A stretch of 64,000 nt of DNA from Turnera subulata (taxonomy: Eukaryota; Streptophyta; Magnoliopsida; Malpighiales; Passifloraceae): positions 92,746 to 156,745 of the forward strand of contig JAKUCV010007782.1 in the NCBI GenBank assembly GCA_028386065.3, given 5' to 3'. Position numbers and translations under genes: made by a program. The notes under the pieces were generated by a model. It saw nothing but the letters and a program-made list of their open reading frames with translations, searched no databases and had not been told where the DNA came from. Positions 10,575 to 21,398 of this stretch are shown piece after piece (position 1 is the first letter of the stretch; each line of letters starts with the position of its first letter).

Positions 10575-12345
10575 TCTTCTTGGTCACGCAGGATCAAAGC
10601 TGCTCTGCTACCAATGGTTGTCTCGCTTGTTTCTAAAAAATGATCTTCAGCTCAAGAACATTGATGTTGAATCAATAACATCGATGTTTTGTAGCTACTG
10701 GTCTTCAAGTAATCTGGCCGAGAGCTTAGAACATCGATATTGAACTAAGAACATCGATGTTGAAATGCTACTGGAACTTCAAGTGATTTTGCCGAACGAT
10801 TATAACATCGATGTTGTCTCAAGAACATCGATGTTATGCGAATTCTGGGAAGTTGGCAGAAGCTCTAGAACATCGATGTTTCACCTAGAACATCGATGTT
10901 TTCTGGAAATTCCAGAATTCCTCAAGAACACCAAGAACACAAGAAACTTGAATCGATCTGAAGTGACTCTGAACCTTTCAGAATTGTTCTATTAGTGATT
11001 GAACAACTTTGTTTACTCTCAAATTACACTCAGAAATGAAAAGAATGGGTGTTTGACAAGTCTCACAAGAATCTCACTCAAGAACAGAATATGAACATGA
11101 AGAACATTCATGCAATTTTCCAGAATTGAACTTGTTTCTCTAAACTCTCAATCCTTTTTTTCTTTGTAAGAGCAAGTCTGAAGCCTTGCAATGAAGTGAA
11201 AACCCCACGTTTTTACTTGAATTCACTTTGTTTCACTTATTTTCACTTGTATAAAAAACACATTACAATAGTCCTTATATAGACCAAAAGTGTAGTCCAC
11301 TAACATAGAACTTAGTGCACTTAGCATGTCTGAAAAACACTGAATAAGCATGCTCACACTAACCTAACAAGCATGTTACTAAACTTGACAATAAACAGAG
11401 AATATTACTAAAAGACAAGAACATAACTAACTAAAAGAAAACAATAACAATATGCAGATTTTTCCTTCTTCCAATGCTTGCAGACTTTCCTCTTCCAAGC
11501 TGTACTCTTCACAAACTCAAGACAAGCTGATCAATTCCAACAGAAAGAGGTGGGCTTAATTCGGATACTATAGACTCAAGATGTTTGGTAGTGAAAACAA
11601 GTGCTTCCTCGAGTATTTGTTCACTGTGTACCCTGAAATGCGAGGCCTCATATAAGCTCAATATTGTACACGCATCTTTGGTATTAAGGTCTTCATTGAA
11701 GTGCCCCTTTTGATCCTTGAACTTGTTAAAAACATCTGCTCCAATCACCACCCAACATAAATATTGGCATTAGTTTCTCTTAATTACACTCAACCAACTA
11801 CTAAGATGGTGAATACATACATTCATTTTATGCATGTATAATATTTAAAGGCATACCACACGAGACGAAGACACCTTGTTGCCTAAGCAGCCGAAACCGA
11901 AGAGCAACCATGTAAAGGTCATCATCGTTGCCTGGTTTGTCTAAATTGCTTTTAAGCAGTTCTTCACCAAATGCTTCGTCTATCTCGCTATCGAAATGAT
12001 AAGCCATACCTAAACGTTGGATAAGATCGATAAGGTTTAGAATCTGTGAATCGTTTCCAGCTGCAGCAATCATCTTCTTTTTCACTTCTTCCTTCAGTTC
12101 CTGAACTTGCTTCTCCAAATAATTGTCCATTTCCTACAATAAAGAAACTCTTTCTCAGTTAGCATCAAAGGGAAGAAAAAAAAAAAAAGAAGTGCATATT
12201 TTTTTAAGGTATATATTGTGGGCGCAATTAAGTGACAACGAAGGTACATGTGATGTTAATGTTGGTACGATAGTTAATTTACCGTTGATTTGGGAGATGA
12301 AAGGAAGCGATCGCCCCAGATACGGTTGAGATAGGAAGTGCTAAA

Positions 12346-13015
12346 ATTTGAGAAGGCATTTTTTTCCTCTTGTACACTCTTTGACTTTTCTCCTTTCTCT
12401 TATATGTTATTGTCCCCTCTTCCTGTAAAACTTTTGTTTAATTCGATTATCTTGTGTGACATCTCAGCAGCTACCTACTTGTAGGTGATATTTGTGGTTG
12501 AGGCTTTCTTCATCGCATCCAAGAAAAGCAGCGGTAGACGACAAGAAAAGCAACTTGGAGAAGCAAATTATGGTCTGCTAATTTACATTCACAAAAACTT
12601 AAAAAGATGTAAACGTGTGTAGGCATTCAAGAAAAGCAACTTGGACAACGATGGACTGCTAATTTACATCCATAAAAAAACTTACACACGTTTTTTTATC
12701 TCCCACAACAAATTATTCTACGCCGAGGACAATGGGAATGGGGCATACTGAAAAATCCACTATTTTTTCCCCATTACAAATCTTAGGGTTTCTCTTTTCT
12801 CTTTCTTTGAGGAAAATTTTAGATCTACATATCGGGGTTCTCGCCGACGACTCTTTTTCAGCCGGTGAACCCCCACCAATTAGTTTTTTTCTTTTTAACT
12901 TTTCAATTTTGTTAGTTTATTCTTATTTTTTGTGGGTTTAGTTTCTTTTGTGAGTTTAGTCCTACTTTTCTAGTAATTTTATGTTTCCGGTATGCATTTT
13001 CTCTCTCAGTCGTCA
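12346..13015. other. Upstream flank of TPS1, shared in part with the TPS2 locus
   Basis: There is no gene. The stretch 12530-12770 matches 42430-42484 and 51179-51250 upstream of TPS2, which are now separated by the hAT insertion. This places the ancestral TPS duplication border beyond this point. The open frame at 12732-12941 is not recognised. Confidence 0.6.
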
Positions 13016-13510
13016 TTAGCCTGGCTTAGTTTAAGGTACTGAGAGCTTATTTTCAATAAGATCGAATTCTCCCCTTGCTTGACTCGAGCGCTAGCTTCCT
13101 TCTTCTGTCCGAGAGAGATCTTGAGCAAGCGGTAACCGGCTTCGCGGAACCATTTCGGCCCACACACGGCTAAGCTCCTGGTGCGGTGCTTTCTCAATCT
13201 GCTAACTGACTGAAGATAGAAGACTAACCGAATCTCGAGAAAGATCAAAGTCGAATTGACTCGATCATTCAAGTTAGATAGTTTTTCTCTTTATCTACGC
13301 AGACCTACAACAGCTTTCTTCTTGGTTTGGCAATTAAAAAGTTGGTTGGTTCGCCTAGTTCGTGGGCAAGATAAAGATGCTTTAGTCCCGTTATCGAGGT
13401 GCGAATTCCTCTAAAAAATCCATATGAGCAGGAAAAGAAAGGGAGTGAAAGTTTCCCAAGTAGTTTGGGAATTGAGCAAAAGAAAGATAAGTTGGAGGGG
13501 TGGATATAGT
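13016..13510. other. Possible organellar (mitochondrial-like) insert
   Basis: This block is more balanced in base composition than its surroundings and reads like plant mitochondrial spacer DNA (for example around CTTGCTTGACTCGAGCGC near 13073-13090). It is absent from the matching TPS2 flank. A short similarity, CCTATTTTTTGTGGG, occurs on both sides (about 12923 and 13511). The assignment rests on texture only. Confidence 0.3.
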
Positions 13511-14513
13511 CCTATTTTTTGTGGGCTAGTTTGTGCCTTTTCACCTTTTCTGGGTGATTCAAATAAGATTATGGGAGCCAAAAATCATGGATGAAGATTA
13601 GACTTCAAGAACAATTCTCTATCTACTGCAGAAATTCACCAACAAAGAGATATTTTTCCACAATAGGTATGCATCACCCTCACTTGTTGACTTGGTGGTT
13701 GTTGTACGGACGATACAAGTTATGACGTCCGCAAGAGCAGGGTGTTTTTGTAAATCCTCTTTTAAAAGATATAGATCAAGTCCGTTGTATTGTGTGTTTC
13801 TTGTAGTAGTTTGGAAAGAATTTTTATGTTTTATTTTTCTCATGTTCCATTAGATCTTTAATTTTTTTTGATATATTTATATGAATAAAAAATGCTCCTT
13901 TACATAAAAAAATTTCCCTCCATATTCTCCTGAAGATGTGAGGCGTAACTTCAACGTCAATCTGGACCTCGTATTAACATTTCGTTTTGAATTATGTAGG
14001 CAAGAGCTGGACGGACTACCCAACCCACTAAAGAATAAAAGCCTTTTCAATCCTGATTTTCTCCAACTCAAACTTGAAACCTTATTTAAAGGATTTTTTT
14101 TTTTTTTGGATTAGAGCCAACCATTCACTATAATGACATGAGTTGGTCATGTTCCATGACTTCAGCCCACAAAAACTCCACCCTTTTTTCGTGCTCTCAA
14201 AATTTCTCTAGCACAAGAAACATAAAGACCATAAAATACTTTCCATTATCAGCCACCACCAAAAATAATTCTCGTCTACAAGACTACCAGAGGCGATATT
14301 GGCGCTCCAAACTGTTGTGAATTGCACTTCACATTTTTGCTTTTGTAAACAAATTGTCCAAAATGCCACAACTTACTTGTCCATGTTAACTTTTATCTCC
14401 TTTCTTTCCCAATCAAAACAACTTTTATCCCCTATCCGTAATAAATGCAAAAGAATAAAATGTCATACCTGATAAGATTGCAAAAGACTCCAAAAAATTT
14501 ACGGCACCAAAAA
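13511..14513. repeat. Duplicated TPS flank (copy 1)
   Basis: About 13935-14290 closely resembles 58930-59290, with shared stretches such as GAATTATGTAGGCAAGAGCT. Together with 12530-12770 it shows that at least 1.7 kb beyond the TPS gene was duplicated with it. No gene is seen. Confidence 0.7.
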
Positions 14514-14615
14514 TGAGACGCCCCGACCCGTATTTACCGTACACAGTAAACACGAGCCGGAACTGTGACAACCCAACCCAAATAACCTAGCATACAGTGC
14601 AAATAATAGAAAACA

Positions 14616-15213
14616 GGCTTAACAGCCCAAAATATAAAACCCATATATTTGGCCCCTCGGCCCGACAACAAAATATCTCAACAGGCCCAATGGCCCAACC
14701 ATAATAAAACAATGCACAGCGGAAGACTTTAAACTCACATAAGCACTGTATGCATAAATGCAAACTATGGATCCGAGCNGACTCAAATAAAATCCAATTA
14801 TCCAATTTTATCTTTCCGGGCCCCGTCACGGATAAGCTAGGGTCGTACCAGGTTATCAACCTGTTCCTGGAGCCAGATCAAAAAGAACCCGGGATCAACA
14901 TCCCAATATCAAACTCAGGGATCAACATCCCAATCAAACCGGCATCAACATGCCCATCACAAGTAACCCAGATCATGGCACCACAAAACAGTCACAAACC
15001 ATCCGGTCGTACCTCTACTTACCACGTGACAATTATATTTCCGTCATCAAAAACCAACTCACAGGGATCGACATCCCTAACCAAAATACCGAGGATCGAC
15101 ATCCTCATCACAATTCATTAATTATTCCATTATATTTATTCCAAAGGACACAGAAAGTCGACACGGGGATAAACATCCCAAAATACCAAACAAGCACCGG
15201 GATAGACATCCCG
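14616..15213. repeat. Micro-hairpin array of G1
   Basis: Short inverted repeats with 5-6-base arms and a 4-base loop lie at 14616-14627 (GGCT-TAAC-AGCC), 14891-14904 and 14918-14931 (GGGAT-CAAC-ATCCC), 14941-14954 (GGCAT-CAAC-ATGCC), 15064-15077 (GGGAT-CGAC-ATCCC), 15091-15106 (GAGGAT-CGAC-ATCCTC), 15166-15179 and 15198-15213. Arms differ between units but always pair. Confidence 0.9.
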
Positions 15214-16079
15214 AGCCAAAACACAACAAAAGCACAGCATCCATCAATGCAACAACACCAAACACAATAACCGAGTAATAAGGCACATATTGAAGGAAAT
15301 CCATCCTCACCTTGGCCGATTACTCAACTCCGGAACTATGACCGGTACGACGCCGGTTCCTCGGGAAACTGCCCGATATCCAAACCTATACAACAAGACC
15401 ACATACACACACATAAATGCACATAAGAGTATGTCATGATGCCAATATTTCAAATTAATCCCATCCCGATTACTTATCCTTTATTATCTCCATTTATCGA
15501 AAATATTTAACCATACGTATATCCGAATATAATTTCGGTACTATACTTTAATTAAAACTCTTTTTCAAAATAATTTTCATAAATTAACTAAGATTATCCA
15601 AAATAATAATTACTATAATTTTCCAGAAAAGTAATAAGCTATTTATAATTTCTAGAAAACATTTATAGTATTTATCTTTTCTAAATATATATACAATTGA
15701 ATTTCCTACACAAAACATAATTACTTTTAATTTACAAAATACATATTTATATACATACACCAAAATCATAATTTTCCAGATGAAAATAATAATACACGAG
15801 GGAAGGCTGGCGTGGGGTCGTGAAGCTGGGGCGACTCCACGGCGGCAGCAAACTCAGCGCGGCGGCGACAGGAGGTGGCGGAAGGCGCTGTGAAGGAAGA
15901 CCCGCGGGTTGCACGACGGGTCAACGGCGCGTGACGGGTCTACCGGCTGAGGAAAACGACGGGAGCGACGGCAAAAGGACGGCGACAGGGCGGCGAACTC
16001 CGTGGCGGCGGTGGTGTGTCGAGATCGGCCTCCGAACGCGTCGGGATGCACAGTAAATGGAGAAGCTGACGGTGAACAA

Positions 16080-16415
16080 TGTTCCTTCTCTTTCTTTTCC
16101 AGTTTTTTTCTTCTTTTCTTTTTTTCGTATTTCCTTTTTTTTCTCTATTTTTCTGATTTACTTCTTTTTTTCATTTCTTCTTTTTTTTTTTATTTTTTTC
16201 CTTCTTCTCTCACTGTTTTCTCTTTTTTTTCCTGTATTTATTTATTTATTTATTTTTCTTTTTCTTCTCCTTTTTTTTTTCCTTTTTCCTCTCCTTTTTT
16301 TCTTTTCTCTCTTTTTCTCTCTTTTCTTTTTTTTTCTTTCTCTCCTTTTTCTCTCTTCTTTCTTTTCTTTTTTTCTTCACCTCTTCTTCCCCTCCACCGG
16401 CTGCTATCCTCCTTA
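16080..16415. repeat. Pyrimidine tract of G1
   Basis: Over 300 bp of almost pure C/T on the + strand (purine-only on the element's sense strand). Equivalent tracts occur at 19650-19940, 23085-23360, 27850-28125 and 30610-30865. Long Phe/Ser or Lys/Glu open frames across it are products of composition, not genes. Confidence 0.9.
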
Positions 16416-16743
16416 AATAATAGAAAATTTACTGTTTGGCATGTGAATATCAATAATACGATTCGTCCGTATTACGGGCGAATCCGATCCGGACCAGAAA
16501 ATAACTGATACCTCCTTAGTTATTTTCCGATGTGATTTTCCGAGAAATTCCGAAACCTGAAAAATACCAACTTAGTTCCGAAAAATCCGCGGGAAAATCA
16601 CGAGCGCGGGAAAACTCTCGGATTCGAAAAACGACTCCCGATTTACCTTGAATTAATTACCCAAGATTAATTCAACAGTAAATCACGGTAAATAGACTTT
16701 TACAGTCCGGTAAAAATCCAAAATTTTTACCCGGGCTGTTACA

Positions 16744-17365
16744 AAAAAAGTAATATTCTTTTTTTATAAAAGTTTATAAACCTAACCGTATAAATCCCTA
16801 TTATACATAAAATCAGATCCCATCCCATCCATAATTATTAATATACACATGGGCTAATTTTTTCACGTATATATCTTCTCCTACTTTGATTTCGTATACA
16901 ATATAAAATTATATATATATATATATATATATATTCCTTGAAAAAGTCTAACTTAATTATATTAAATTCTTGGTATAACTATTCTATAATAATTTACTGG
17001 ATAAGAATATTACTCAAATATTCTTGTAGTTCATAGTCTTTTAATCTAAATTTTTTTTCCAATCAATTTTTTCGTCTACTTCGAAAAATTTTATACATAT
17101 CTTTCTTTTTTTTCAAATTTTTTTATACGATTTAATTTTGTAAGCGTAGTTACAACTCCGCAAGGATGACAAAAAAACTAGCTGTTAGTTTATTTAAAAA
17201 AATCAATCATTTTATTAAAAAAATCAACTCCTAGTTTATCTAGATAATCTATTATATGTTAGTCTCTTTTTTTTTTTTTCTTAACAATCTATTTTATGTT
17301 TAGTCTCCTATAGTCCCTTCTATGTTTTTACCAATAACATTAATAAATATATATAATACAACATC
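16744..17365. other. AT-rich spacer with (AT)n microsatellite
   Basis: No gene. A simple AT repeat lies at about 16911-16934. The last five bases, ACATC, are the target duplication of G2. Confidence 0.7.
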
Positions 17366-17956
17366 TGAAACGCCCCGACCCGTATTTACCGTACACAGTA
17401 AACACGTGCCGGAACTGTGACAACCCAACCAAACCAAGACCAGCATACAGTGTATACAACAGTAACTCGGGCTCAACAGCCCAAAAATAATAACAACAAT
17501 AATGACACAACCGGCCCAATGGCCCAATAATATCAATAAAATGCACAGCGGAAGACTTAATAACTCACATAAACACTGTATGCGACACTGATGCAAACTA
17601 TGGATCCAAGCACTGACCAATGGATAACGCCGCAGCCTGTCTGGAATGCACCAATCCTGTACCAAAAATAACTCATCCTATGGGATGAAAGCCCGCAGGT
17701 GAGGGGTGAGTCCGAAGTGCTCACCGACGAAGGAAAGACAATCAATATGCAACTATAATTACTCAAGTAAAAAACAAGTAAAATCCATCAAGATACACCA
17801 AATCGAAAGACAAGACCAAAAACCGGTCCAAAACCGAAAAGACTCAATAAAATCCAATTTTCCAGTTTTATCTTTCCGGGCCCGTTCACGGATAAGCTAG
17901 CGGTCAGACCTGGTTATCAACACATTCCGGGTGCCAGACCAAATCCAGAGAACCCA

Positions 17957-18347
17957 GGGATCGACATCCCAAAAATACGAACCCAGAGATAGACATCCCA
18001 AAAATAATCACGGGATAGACATCCCAAGCATAGACATGCTTATCACAAGAACCCAGGTCACGGCCACCACGAAACAGTCTTAAACCATCGAGTCGTACCA
18101 CTACCTATCACGTGACAATTATATTATCGTCGTCAAAATCAAATCACAGGGATCAACATCCCTAACCAAAATACCGGGATAGACATCCCATCCAAATCCA
18201 AGGATCGACATCCTTATCACAATTTATTATTAATCCATTTTATACTTTGAACCAAAAGACACAGAAAATCAACACGGGGATAAACATCCCAAAAACCAAC
18301 ATGGGATAAACATCCCGACACAATCATGACAATGGGATAAACATCCC
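17957..18347. repeat. Micro-hairpin array of G2 (ten units)
   Basis: Units lie at 17957, 17986 (one arm mismatch), 18012, 18026 (AAGCAT-AGAC-ATGCTT), 18149, 18176, 18200 (AAGGAT-CGAC-ATCCTT), 18277, 18303 and 18334. The loop is always [A/C][A/G]AC, and arm changes are made on both sides together. Confidence 0.93.
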
Positions 18348-19149
18348 GAAACATAACACAGCAAATACAACATCCAACAGTGTAAAACCAACAAACACAA
18401 CTACCGAGTAATATAGGCACATATTGAAGGAAATCCATCCTCACCTTGGCCGATTACTCAACTCCGGAAACAATGACCGGTCCGACGCCGGCTCCTCGGG
18501 AAACTGCCTGATATCCAATCCTATACCACAAAGCCATATATACACATAAATGCACATAATCGGTATGCTATGATGCCAATACTGCGAAATATCCCATCCC
18601 GGTTCATATTCTTTATTATTACCCTTTACCGAAAATATTTACTGTACGTATATCCGAATATAATTTCGGTACCATACTTTAATTAAAACTCTTTCATAAT
18701 ATTTTCATAAAATAACTATAATTTCCAAAATTATAATCTCCATAATTTTTCCAGAATAATAATAACCTATTTATAATTTTCAGAAAATATATATAGTATT
18801 TATTTTTCTATATATATTAATATTTTCCAACAAAATATAATTACCTTTAGTTTCAAAGTACATATATGTATAATTTCCACAACTACAATTTTACAGGCAA
18901 AATAATACATGTATATAAAATTTCCAGGAATTATTTTTATGGCATTTATATATTTTTCCAAATAATATTAGTTTTTCTCCAAAACATAACTTAATTATTT
19001 ATCAAAGTATATATATTTATATTTTCCTAAAAATACCAGAATTAAATTGGCAATAATTTTCTCAAAATAAATATATATTTTTTTCTCAAAATTAATTTCC
19101 AGAATATAAATAAATAAATATATATATATATATTATTTTTTTAATTAAA

Positions 19150-19640
19150 CGGACTGGGCCATGAACAGTGCCGGCCCAGACCCTGCACAGTGCCAAGCCC
19201 AGGCCCGTGCAGAGCCCAGCAGCACAGTCCGACCCACGCCCAAGCCCAAATCAAACCCAACCCAGAAACTGCGACCCGACTACATGTGACGGATCCTGCA
19301 AAAATCGGGTCTTACCTCCGGGTTGAGCAGCTGCGACGGCGACGGCGAGCGCGGGAAGGAAGGGCGAGCGAGGCAGGGTGTGCGGCGGATGCAGGCGACT
19401 CCATGGGCGGTGGAATGGTGGCGCGGTGACGGCAGGAGGCTGAGCAGCGACGCGGAAGAAGCAGATCCGCCGGGTTTCGCCACGGGTCAACGGCGCGTCG
19501 CGGCGGCTCCGGCGGTGGAAGGCGACGGGGACGACGGGGTTCAGGTCACGACGATGAGGAGATGATGTTGGTGGCGGCGGTGAAGCTCGGGTCAGCGCGG
19601 ATCGGCTACACGTGAACAGTGGCCGGGGAGGAGGCGAAGG
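19150..19640. repeat. GC-rich island of the family G LTR
   Basis: A GC-rich, gene-like stretch inside an AT-rich LTR, with blocks such as AGCAGATCCGCCGGGTT and CGACGGGTCAACGGCGCGT conserved among copies (15800-16060, 22580-23090, 27340-27850, 30090-30600; weaker at 49930-50600). Open frames differ between copies, so a coding role is not supported. Confidence 0.7.
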
Positions 19641-20283
19641 TGACGACTGTTCCTTTATTTTTTTTCTTCTTTTTCTTCTTTTTCCCTATTTTCTTCTTTT
19701 CTTTTCTGATTTCCGAAATTCTTTTTTTCTTCTTCTTTTTTTTTTTTCCTTTTTTTCCCCATTCCCTCTCTGTTTCTTCTTTTTTTTTCTATTATTTCCC
19801 TTCTCTCTTTTTTTTTATTTATTTCTTTTCTCTCTTTTTTTTCCTTCTTCTTTTCTTTTTCTCTCCTCTCTTTTTCTTTTTCCTCTCCTTTTCTCTTTTT
19901 TTTTTTTTTTCTCTTCTCCTCCTCCTCTCCTGGTTTCCTCTCTTCTTTTATAAACGGAAAAGAACTGTTAATCCTGTGATTCTCCAATAATGCAGCTTGT
20001 CTGCATTATGGAGCGAGTCCGGTCCGGACCAGAAAATAACTGATACCCCCTTAGTTATTTTCCGGTGTGATTTTTCGAGAAATTCCAAAACCCGAAAAAT
20101 ACCAACTTAGGCCCGAAAAATCCACGGAAAAATCACGAGCGGGGGAAAACTCTCGGTTTCGAAAAATGACGCCCGATTTACCTTGAATTAATTACCCAAG
20201 ATTAATTCAACAGTAAATCACGGTAAAAAGACTTTTACAGTTCCGGTAAAAATCAAAAATTTTACCCGGGCTGTTACAACATC

Positions 20284-21088
20284 AACACCATTTTTTTAAT
20301 TTTTTTTTGGATACATAAAAACTAGTGGAGTGCGATTAACAACTGGCGGAGTGCAAATATGGCTTCCCCAAGACTACTTGTTCTCCACTAGTTTTAGCTC
20401 ATAATCCCTTTGGATAAAGGATTCTGAAAGTCCTATTATTTTTAGTAATTTTTCAATCGAGTTAATTTTTTTCATTAATCAAGTGTTATTATTTTGGACC
20501 ATTTATCGTTTTTTGGTGAAAACTGGTGGGACTATGTCCCTATATTAAGTAGTAGAAACAGTACAGGTGCGACGGAAAGCCACCCCGACTAAGTCATTAT
20601 GTAACAACTAGTACATATCCCGTGAAATACATGGGTGTAGAAATTGGGTTTGGATGTATCATACTTATAATTTATTTTACTAACTAGTATTTATTGTCTG
20701 AAAAATAAATTAAAAATTAGAATATTTTAAATCTTTCTTTGATAGTCACTTAACATACTAATATTTTTTTATATAAAAATTAAAAATAATATTTAATTAA
20801 TTATATAAAATAATACAAAAAAATATTGATGAAAATACATAAAAATACAATAAATATAAATTAAAAAACTTACTCCTAATATCTTATCATTTTATCATTA
20901 TCTCATCATCATTTTGAAAAAGAGATAAAAAAAAAACTAAATGAAAATAATTGTATAACCAATAACCAAAAAAATTAAAATTGATGTTGTGCAAAAAAAA
21001 GCTCTATAATATAAAGCCACATGTCTTCTTCACGTTCTTTTAAAACTTTCAGGTGTCCTCTCTCCATTCTCTACTGAGATGTATGCTG

Positions 21089-21109
<21 letters not shown>
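20284..21109. other. AT-rich region with microsatellite; probable LINE 3' side
   Basis: No complete gene. An (AT)n/(GATA)n microsatellite lies at about 21093-21137. If the RNase H remnant at 21110-21241 belongs to a LINE, its 3' UTR should lie here, but no clear poly(A) end was found. Confidence 0.5.
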
Positions 21110-21124
<15 letters not shown>

Positions 21125-21241
21125 GATAGATAGATAGTAAAGCAACAGCCGGTGACTCCCGTGGGGAAGTGCTGCGCCAGATTGGCAAGACCTTCCGCAA
21201 CAGTGTTACCTTCCTTGTAAATATATCGTATATGTACCAGC
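21110..21241 (-). pseudogene. LINE RNase H-like domain, C-terminal part (split by G3)
   Basis: The - strand reads VHIRYIYKEGNTVAEGLANL, the typical end of the plant RVT_3/RNase H domain (R.GN.VAD.LA). It continues in frame from the fragment at 31202-31560 when G3 and one CCAGC repeat are removed. It is unrelated to the longer frame-shifted open frame that overlaps it. Confidence 0.75.
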
Positions 21242-21398
21242 TGAAACGCCCCGACCCGTATTTATTGTACACAGTAAACACGTGCCGGAACCATGACGAC
21301 CCAACCAAATAAAAACCAGCATACAATGTAAACAACAGATAACTGGGCTCAACAGCCCATAATAGGAAAACATCACAAATATCAAAACCGGCCCAATG
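21242..21398 (-). mobile_element. LTR G3, left part (interrupted by G4)
   Basis: This is the head of a family G LTR (TGAAACGCCCC at 21242). It is preceded by CCAGC (21237-21241), the same five bases that follow the other end at 31202-31206. The unit stops at CAATG (21394-21398), where G4 inserted, and resumes at 28463. Hairpin GGGCT-CAAC-AGCCC at 21345-21358. Confidence 0.9.

Larger units (their letters stand above)
8851..11542 (-). mobile_element. Non-autonomous LTR retrotransposon in TPS1 exon 3, carrying a host-gene fragment
   Basis: Two LTRs (8851-9776 and 10615-11542, about 15 differences by eye) flank an 838-bp interior. The 5-bp target duplication GAAAG lies at 8846-8850 and 11543-11547. 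Orientation is minus: a primer-site-like TGGTAGCAGAGC (reverse complement of about 10601-10613) adjoins the right LTR, and a purine tract adjoins the left LTR at about 9777-9790. There is no gag, protease, integrase or reverse transcriptase, so it must be mobilised by another element. The interior holds one long ORF resembling a DEK_C domain. The LTR similarity marks a fairly recent insertion, later than the TPS duplication. Confidence 0.9.
6737..12345 (-). pseudogene. TPS1: terpene synthase pseudogene (TPS-a type), broken by two retroelements
   Basis: This is a paralogue of TPS2 with the same exon plan. Exon remnants, in gene order: 1 near 12345-12283; 2 at 12133-11857; 3 at 11735-11543 plus 8850-8663; 4 at 8535-8317; 5 at 8232-8094; 6 at 7777-7529; 7 at 7411 to about 7346 plus about 6919-6737. 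Exons 2, 4, 5 and 6 keep intact frames. The metal-binding motif DDIYD and the NSE-type DDIAGHE motif survive, and the C-terminus SLFIDPVPI is recognisable. Exon 1 keeps WGDRFLSSP but has no in-frame ATG and no RR pair. Exon 3 is split by a 2.7 kb LTR element. In exon 7 about 16 codons are replaced by the 5' end of a Copia element. No functional synthase can be made. Confidence 0.9.
14514..16743 (-). mobile_element. Solo LTR G1 (family G)
   Basis: The 2.2 kb unit runs from TGAGACGCCCCGACCCG to CCCGGGCTGTTACA with AAAAA on both sides. On the - strand it reads TGTAACAGCCCGGG... to ...GGGGCGTTTCA style ends, as in Ty3/Gypsy LTRs. Order on the + strand: conserved head, hairpin array (14890-15213), AT-rich part, GC-rich island (about 15800-16060), pyrimidine tract (about 16080-16415) and conserved tail. 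A single N at 14769 lies where about 240 bp present in G2 is missing. No internal region or second LTR is present. Confidence 0.85.
17366..20278 (-). mobile_element. Solo LTR G2 (family G), longest intact copy
   Basis: The 2.9 kb unit TGAAACGCCCC...GGGCTGTTACA is flanked by the target duplication ACATC (17361-17365 and 20279-20283). It is the fullest copy of the LTR. It keeps a conserved block at about 17670-17735 (hairpin CATCCTATGGGATG, then GCCCGCAGGTGAGG...), which is missing from G1 and G4. The hairpin array, AT-rich part, GC-rich island (about 19150-19640) and pyrimidine tract (19650-19940) follow. Confidence 0.88.

Noticed and set aside
14587..14859. Cys/Trp/Leu-rich frames in LTR heads (also 17300-17665, 25843-26316, 63299-63606) as receptor-like proteins
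   Set aside because: The same text appears in each family G LTR head with different ends and stops.
16002..16508. Long Phe/Ser-rich open frames (also 19612-19990, 22872-23381, 27637-28164, 30165-30899) as membrane proteins
   Set aside because: They are translations of the C/T tract of the LTRs. Length and frame follow composition and are not conserved among copies.
17957..18347. CRISPR-like array (short palindromic repeats with spacers)
   Set aside because: Plant nuclear LTR, irregular spacing and variable arms. There are no cas genes.
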